From: JAQIBY01 sp046546095
GTDB taxonomy: Bacteria > Bacteroidota > Bacteroidia > Bacteroidales > ML635J-15
Direction of reading: 5' to 3'
Assembly: GCA_046546095.1 (NCBI GenBank)
Contig: JBKGYK010000085.1
Coordinates: 1-10,915, forward strand
DNA length: 10,915 nt
The notes beneath the pieces are model-generated. The model saw nothing but the letters and a program-made list of their open reading frames with translations, did not search any database and was not told the origin of the DNA. A program made the translations under genes and the position numbers. Shown here one piece after another: positions 6,364 through 10,915 of this stretch. Numbering within the stretch: the first letter of the stretch is position 1; every line of letters begins with the position of its first letter.

Positions 6364-7412
6364 TACATACAGGCATGAAATATACCGTTTTTATCTTCAC
6401 ACTTGCTTTGCTGGTTTCTGCCTGCACAGAGGATGACAGTGAAAAAGACAAAAACGAGGACAAAGCAATTCCGGTAATGACTGCCATAGCCAGGCAGGAA
6501 AGCTACCAGAATGAACTGACATTTTCAGGAACCGTTTTTGCCATGCGGGAAGCCAATCTGGGCTCATCCATGCCGGGAAAAGTGGAAAGATTCCATTATC
6601 CCAGGGGCAGCCATGTCAGCAAGGGCGACACGCTTGTCAGCCTTAGCTCTGAAATGCTTACCCAGGCAAAAATTGAACAGCAGGCTTTGGAAAAAGATTT
6701 TCAGCGCATCAAACGCCTGTACGAAAAAAACAGTGTCAGCGAGATGGAATACGATCATTTGAAAGCCAAACTTGATGCTTCGCGGGTAAAAACCAGGATG
6801 CTGCAAAAAAACACCAGCGTTGTAGCACCATTTTCAGGCATCATCGCTGATTATCTGATAGAAGAAGGGGAAAACTTTTTCTTCACTCTGAATGCAGACC
6901 CGGGGTACTCCCATACCTCAGGCATCCTGCGGCTTATGCAGATCAATCCCGTAAAGGTGGAGATTCAGATTAATGAAAAGCAACAGGATAAGATTCAAAA
7001 AGGCCAGAAAGTCAGGATTACTCCTGATGCCTTCCCTGACAGATCCTACACCGGTGTGGTGCATTACATTAAACCCATGCTTTCTACCATGACCCGCGCT
7101 ACCACCGTGGAAATTAAAGTGCCCAATCCCGGGAACAGGCTCAAACCCGGTATGTATGTTCGCTGCATGGCAGACGCCGGACAACGGGACGGCATTTTTG
7201 TGCCCATGGATGCAGTTTTCAGACAATCGGGCACACCTGAAGAGTATGTCTGGCTGGTGAAAAAAGACAGCGTGATCAGGCAACAGATACGACGGATTGA
7301 CACCCGCGGAGAACGCATCATTGTTGACAGTGTAGCCGACGGGGACACGGTGGTGGTTAAAGGCAAAAACAAACTCGAAAACGGACGTAAAATCAAGATA
7401 ACACAGCAGTAA
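6360..7412 (+). CDS. RND efflux periplasmic adaptor (HlyD/AcrA-type lipoprotein)
   Basis: The 350-residue protein is the membrane-fusion subunit that joins the RND pump to the outer-membrane channel. A lipoprotein signal is clear: a hydrophobic core followed by LVSAC, with Cys22 as the lipidated residue. The barrel-sandwich (lipoyl) halves are at about 65-95 (ANLGSSMPGKVERFHYPRG, then VSKGDTLVSL) and 152-172 (SVVAPFSGIIADYLIEEGE). Between them is a short coiled-coil hairpin (about 97-150). The beta-barrel domain (about 195-270) contains VKVEIQINEKQQDKIQKG and LKPGMYVRC, and a membrane-proximal domain completes the chain. Met6 (6375) is an alternative start that leaves the lipobox intact. The gene overlaps the channel gene by 4 nt, and the transporter gene starts 1 nt after its stop. 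The hairpin looks short compared with AcrA. Confidence 0.95.
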   Translation: MIHTGMKYTVFIFTLALLVSACTEDDSEKDKNEDKAIPVMTAIARQESYQNELTFSGTVFAMREANLGSSMPGKVERFHYPRGSHVSKGDTLVSLSSEMLTQAKIEQQALEKDFQRIKRLYEKNSVSEMEYDHLKAKLDASRVKTRMLQKNTSVVAPFSGIIADYLIEEGENFFFTLNADPGYSHTSGILRLMQINPVKVEIQINEKQQDKIQKGQKVRITPDAFPDRSYTGVVHYIKPMLSTMTRATTVEIKVPNPGNRLKPGMYVRCMADAGQRDGIFVPMDAVFRQSGTPEEYVWLVKKDSVIRQQIRRIDTRGERIIVDSVADGDTVVVKGKNKLENGRKIKITQQ

Positions 7413-7413
7413 T

Positions 7414-10400
7414 ATGCGCTTACCAAAAATAACCGTCAACCGGCCGGTAACCACGGCCATGATATTTCTTGCCATTCTTTTGTTTGGTATTGTTAGCTGG
7501 CGCATGCTGCCGCGCGATATGCTGCCGGATATTGAGATACCTGCCCTTACCGTGGTAACCGTTTATCCGGGTGCTTCAGCCGAAGAGGTAGAAGAGCAGG
7601 TAACCGACCAGCTTGAAAAAACCCTTTCCGGTACCGAAGACCTTAAGCGCATCACCTCCTCATCCCGTGAAAACGTGTCATTTATTTCACTGGAGTTTAC
7701 ATGGGGCACCGACATTGGTGATGCAGCCAATTCAGCACGCGATCTGATGGAACTGGTAAAATCCGATTTGCCTGCTGATGCCCGCGCTCCGTACCTGATG
7801 AAAGTAAGCAGCTCCATGATTCCCGTGGCTGTTTACGCCATCACTGCCGATGAATCGTACAGCGGTCTGGAAAAAATCGTGGAGGAACGCATCATCAACC
7901 CATTGAAAAAAGTAGATGGCGTTGGTACAGCTTTTATGATTGGTCAGCCCACGCGTGAAATTAAAATCCAGCTACATCCCAATGATTTGCGGGCATATAA
8001 CCTGTCCATTCAGCAAATCAGCACCATCCTGCAGGCAGAAAATATTTCAGTACCCGGTGGAAACATCAGGCTGGACAAACACGATTTTTCCGTACGCATC
8101 CCCGGCGATATAGAATCATTGAATCAACTGGAAAACATTGCGCTGACCAGCATGGACAATCGCATCATCCGGCTGAAAGACGTGGCGGAAGTCAAAGATG
8201 AGTTTAAAGATAAGGATGAATACGTGTATTCCGAACGCCACCGTGGGGTAGGCCTGTTTGTGCAGAAACAAACCGGCACCAACACACTTGAAGTTTTCAG
8301 AGCAGCGGAAGCCGAAATGGAAAGCATTGCTGAAGATTTGCCTTCAGATGTGAAGTACGACATGGTGTTTGGCACGTCTGAAGTGATTACTGAAGTAACC
8401 CGCAATTTAAGCAACACCATTTGGTATGCCGGACTTTTTGTGATGATCGTGGTTTTGGCTTTTCTGCGTCAGTGGCGCAACAGCCTGATTGTGATACTGA
8501 CCATTCCCTTTTCTCTTATCGTGGCATACATTACCATGTTTGTGATGGGATTTTCCATCAACATTTTCAGCCTCATGTCTCTGATTGTGGCCATAGGGAT
8601 GGTGGTAGACAATGCCATCGTGGTGCTGGAAAACATTGATCAGCATCTGGATCAGGGAGCTCCAGCCAAAGAAGCCGCAGTTTTTGGCACGGGTGAAATG
8701 GGTACAGCCATTACCGCTTCCACCCTCACCACCATTTCGGTATTTTTTCCGCTGATGTTTATCGGCGGTCTTGTGGGTATACTTTTCAAACAACTTGCCC
8801 TGCTGGTGGCAGTAACCATGCTGGCATCACTCATCACCTCACTATCGCTGACGCCCATGCTGGCATCGCGCCTGCGAAAAAAATCCAAACGTAAAAAACA
8901 CGGCTGGCTTTACCGTAAGAGCGAAGCCTTGTTTACCGGCATGGAAAATGCATACAAATCCACCCTTGATTTTGCGATTAAACATGCCTGGCTGATTGTT
9001 ATTCTGGCAGTACTCCTACTTGGATCTGCAGCTTATCTGGCTACGAACACGGGGTCGGATTATATCCCTGAAATTGATGCCGGTGATGTCATTACGGTGA
9101 TTGAAACCGAGGTAGGCACAAGCACAGAAGAAACGAGACGCATTGCCCAAAAAGTAGAAGACATTTATTTTAGCGAGATCCCCGAAATGGTTTCACAATA
9201 CACCATCGTGGGGCAAACCGAAAGCAACCTGCTCACCAGCATCGGCTTTGCAGAAGGCAAAAACAAAGCCACCATCAGTGCCCACCTCAGCCTGCCCGAC
9301 ACACGTGAACGCAGCGCACAGGACATAGCAGATATGATGAGAAAACGACTGGCAGCCATGCCTGAGATTGTCAACTACCAGGTAATGGGTGGCAGCATGA
9401 TGCAGAAAGTGTTGCTGGGCAACACAAAACCGGTGGAATATAAGGTAATGGGCAGCGATTACGACAAAATCAATCAGACAGCAGAGCGGCTGGCTGAGGC
9501 AATGGAAAAGGAAAGCGTTTTTTCAGATGTAGAAGCCGGCACAGACCCGGGTAAAATGGAGTTTCAGATTGACATCAACAGGGACAAAGCATCCCACCTT
9601 GGTTTGAACACTGCTATGATTGCTATGCAGGCGCGACAAAGCATTTATGGTGTGGAATCCGGTGATTTTGAGCAAGAGGGCGACAAGTTTAAGATTGTGG
9701 TACGCTATGCTCCGGAGCAACGCAACAGCATAGAAAAGCTCAGCAACATCAGCCTGACCTGCCTCACCGGTCAACAGGTGCCTTTATCCGCAGTAGCTGA
9801 AATAAACACCGGTACGGGTCCGCTTGAAATTATGCACGAATCAAGGCAACGCATTGTCCGTGTCGGTGCCAATCTTAACAAGGTATCCCTGGGAGAAGGC
9901 GCTACCCTAGCCGGTGATATTCTGGACAACATGAACCTGCCTCCCGGCATAAGCGTGGAAATGGGTGGTAATGTCAGTGAGCAGGACGAATCCTTTGCCA
10001 ACCTGAACCTGGTATTTGTCATTGCCTTTTTGCTTGTGTATATGGTTATGGCATCCCAGTTTGAATCGTTTAAAGACCCTTTTATTATACTGTTTGCCAT
10101 TCCCTTCAGCCTGATTGGGGTGGTGTATGCCTTTGTCATTACAGGGATCACCCTCAGTGTGGTAAGTTTTGTCGGTATCATCATGCTGCTGGGTATTGTG
10201 GTAAACAACGGCATCGTTCTGGTGGATTACACCAACCTCTTGCGGGCACGGAATCAGCCGACACGGCAGGCCATCATCAATGCCGGGGCATCCCGTCTGC
10301 GGCCTGTGCTGATGACATCCCTGACAACCATTCTGGCCATGATACCCATGAGTATCAGCACATCCATGGGGCATGAAATCTGGGTGCCACTGGGTGTCAC

Positions 10401-10512
10401 CATCATTGGCGGCCTGCTGGTATCCATGATTATTACCCTGGTGTTTATTCCCACTTTATACGCGTTGTTTTACCGCAAACGCATCCAAAAGGAAAAGGAG
10501 GAGGAAAAATGA
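7414..10512 (+). CDS. RND-family efflux transporter (HAE1-like inner-membrane pump)
   Basis: The 1032-residue protein is the proton-driven pump, expected to be a trimer. It has the duplicated RND fold: TM1 at about 12-28, periplasmic porter loop about 33-330, TM2-6 about 335-475, a basic cytoplasmic stretch (RLRKKSKRKK), TM7 about 526-545, second porter loop about 546-860, and TM8-12 about 866-1018. The N-terminus (NRPVTTAMIFLAI, RDMLPDIEIPALTV) and RLRPVLMTSLTTILAMIPM are family signatures. The TM4 motif is GMVVDNAIVVLEN, with D399 and N400 where AcrB has D407 and D408. The TM10 motif is GIVVNNGIVLVDY, with N931 where AcrB has K940. R961 and T968 match AcrB R971 and T978. It looks like a drug/amphiphile-type (HAE1) pump rather than a CusA-type metal pump. 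The C-terminal KEKEEEK codons contain the ribosome-binding site of the next gene. Confidence 0.98.
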   Translation: MRLPKITVNRPVTTAMIFLAILLFGIVSWRMLPRDMLPDIEIPALTVVTVYPGASAEEVEEQVTDQLEKTLSGTEDLKRITSSSRENVSFISLEFTWGTDIGDAANSARDLMELVKSDLPADARAPYLMKVSSSMIPVAVYAITADESYSGLEKIVEERIINPLKKVDGVGTAFMIGQPTREIKIQLHPNDLRAYNLSIQQISTILQAENISVPGGNIRLDKHDFSVRIPGDIESLNQLENIALTSMDNRIIRLKDVAEVKDEFKDKDEYVYSERHRGVGLFVQKQTGTNTLEVFRAAEAEMESIAEDLPSDVKYDMVFGTSEVITEVTRNLSNTIWYAGLFVMIVVLAFLRQWRNSLIVILTIPFSLIVAYITMFVMGFSINIFSLMSLIVAIGMVVDNAIVVLENIDQHLDQGAPAKEAAVFGTGEMGTAITASTLTTISVFFPLMFIGGLVGILFKQLALLVAVTMLASLITSLSLTPMLASRLRKKSKRKKHGWLYRKSEALFTGMENAYKSTLDFAIKHAWLIVILAVLLLGSAAYLATNTGSDYIPEIDAGDVITVIETEVGTSTEETRRIAQKVEDIYFSEIPEMVSQYTIVGQTESNLLTSIGFAEGKNKATISAHLSLPDTRERSAQDIADMMRKRLAAMPEIVNYQVMGGSMMQKVLLGNTKPVEYKVMGSDYDKINQTAERLAEAMEKESVFSDVEAGTDPGKMEFQIDINRDKASHLGLNTAMIAMQARQSIYGVESGDFEQEGDKFKIVVRYAPEQRNSIEKLSNISLTCLTGQQVPLSAVAEINTGTGPLEIMHESRQRIVRVGANLNKVSLGEGATLAGDILDNMNLPPGISVEMGGNVSEQDESFANLNLVFVIAFLLVYMVMASQFESFKDPFIILFAIPFSLIGVVYAFVITGITLSVVSFVGIIMLLGIVVNNGIVLVDYTNLLRARNQPTRQAIINAGASRLRPVLMTSLTTILAMIPMSISTSMGHEIWVPLGVTIIGGLLVSMIITLVFIPTLYALFYRKRIQKEKEEEK
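10496..10501 (+). promoter_or_regulatory. strong Shine-Dalgarno site for the PII-like gene
   Basis: AGGAGG lies 7 nt before the ATG at 10509, inside the last codons of the transporter gene. None of the other start codons in the window has a comparable site, and Bacteroidota genes usually lack one. It supports the 10509 start and suggests efficient initiation of the small last gene even at an overlapping junction. Confidence 0.7.
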
Positions 10513-10814
10513 AATTTGTATATTGCACATGCAATCTGAGCAAAAAAGAAGAGGTGATCAAAACACTGGAGAATGCCGGCATACTTGATTATCAGATCAT
10601 AGACGAAGTGCCTGCAAAACCCATGTTGGGATCTCCACGCCTGAACACAGCCGTATGGCCCGGGTACAACTGCATCATTCTTATGCAGTTTTCTGATGAC
10701 AAAGCAGCAGACAATATCATGAAACGTCTCAAAACCATGAATGCCGAAGCTGAAAACAAAGCTGAACTGATAACAGCCTGCAGCCTGCCAATGGATGACT
10801 ATTTTTATGAATAA
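10509..10814 (+). CDS. small PII/CutA-like protein encoded with the RND pump
   Basis: The 101-residue soluble protein has no signal or membrane segment. Its predicted order is strand 1-9 (MKFVYCTCN), helix 10-24, strand about 27-36, a loop with GSPRLNTAVWPGYN (41-54), strand 55-61, helix 62-82, strand 86-93. This beta-alpha-beta-beta-alpha-beta order is the ferredoxin-like fold of the PII, CutA1 and DUF3240-type trimers. The PRLNTAVWPG loop resembles small proteins I recall beside RND genes in Bacteroidota. PII-like groups linked to CusABC-type efflux are also known, but this is from memory. Four cysteines (C6, C8, C55, C91) lie on strands that would be adjacent in that fold, so a metal- or redox-sensing role is possible. 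The ATG overlaps the transporter stop by 4 nt. Function is inferred, and the exact family needs a profile search. Confidence 0.75.
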   Translation: MKFVYCTCNLSKKEEVIKTLENAGILDYQIIDEVPAKPMLGSPRLNTAVWPGYNCIILMQFSDDKAADNIMKRLKTMNAEAENKAELITACSLPMDDYFYE

Positions 10815-10817
10815 TTC

Positions 10818-10913
10818 TTATGCCATTATCTGCAAATAGCTGAATAGAGAAACATCCGGATTGCAGGCCTCGCACAAGGCCAGTACACGGTTTATTATCT
10901 CGAAAATGATGTG
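10818..10913 (-). CDS. possible 3' end of a convergent gene (partial)
   Basis: A minus-strand frame is open from the right edge to a TAA at 10820-10818. It gives 31 residues with a protein-like pattern: HIIFEIINRVLALCEACNPD, then VSLFSYLQIMA. The stop would lie 3 bp from the end of the PII-like gene, a tight convergent junction without a terminator. A second minus-strand frame is also open here, but it looks less protein-like and runs on into the PII-like gene. I recognise no family. Confidence 0.35.
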   Translation of the reverse strand, partial: HIIFEIINRVLALCEACNPDVSLFSYLQIMA

Positions 10914-10915
10914 GT

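Noticed and set aside
6918..7505. 195-codon minus-strand frame across the fusion-protein/transporter junction
   Set aside because: It crosses the junction of two well-supported genes on the other strand, has no recognisable motif, and has no promoter.
9376..9420. Met-rich stretch VMGGSMMQKVLLG in the RND porter loop as a copper site
   Set aside because: Gly/Met-rich loops at this position are common in HAE1-like pumps. The TM4 and TM10 motifs do not fit the CusA metal-pump type, and no metal-binding histidine cluster is seen in the fusion protein.
10866..10881. GGCCT-N6-AGGCC hairpin after the efflux operon as a terminator
   Set aside because: The stem is only 5 bp with no T-run on either side, and it lies inside a possible coding region.
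1..10915. CRISPR array, tRNA/rRNA genes, insertion sequence or phage genes
   Set aside because: I looked for regularly spaced repeats, transposase or integrase frames and RNA gene hallmarks and saw none. The two 47-bp repeats are 4 kb apart and inverted.

Overview
The window looks like chromosomal DNA of a member of the Bacteroidota. The GroEL ends in the Gly/Met tail usual for that phylum. The one convincing promoter matches the Bacteroidota -33/-7 pattern (TTTG, about 20 bp, TAnnTTTG). Most genes lack a Shine-Dalgarno sequence. The ECF sigma gene is followed by a zinc-finger/TonB-domain protein of a kind seen in that phylum. No genus can be assigned from the sequence alone.

Layout. Positions 1-37 may hold the last codons of an upstream gene. 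A 47-bp repeat (40-86) and a mostly featureless leader precede groEL (376-2028, +), which has no groES next to it. A long hairpin with T-runs on both strands (2051-2102) ends groEL and, from the other side, a leftward pair. That pair is an ECF sigma factor (3372-3977, -) and an overlapping downstream gene (2153-3394, -) encoding a fused zinc-finger anti-sigma domain, one membrane segment, a long acidic linker and a TonB C-terminal domain. A 320-bp divergent intergenic region (3978-4297) holds a second, inverted copy of the 47-bp repeat, a good promoter, and two 21-bp imperfect palindromes that look like operators for the adjacent TetR gene.

From 4298 to 10814 runs a tight five-gene rightward operon: a TetR-family repressor, a TolC-like outer-membrane factor, a lipoprotein membrane-fusion protein, an HAE1-like RND transporter, and a 101-residue PII/CutA-like protein. 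Junctions are overlaps of 1 nt and 4 nt, a 1-nt gap, and an overlap of 4 nt. The three middle genes would build a complete tripartite efflux pump spanning both membranes. The TetR protein probably represses the whole operon through the two palindromes. The small last protein is a candidate cytoplasmic sensor or modulator of the pump, and its gene is the only one in the window with a strong Shine-Dalgarno sequence. The right edge may hold the 3' end of a convergent gene.

The most unusual points are the autoregulatory operator pair, the anti-sigma/TonB fusion, the PII-like protein attached to a TetR-controlled drug-type RND pump, the RND proton-relay substitutions, and the inverted pair of 47-bp repeats.
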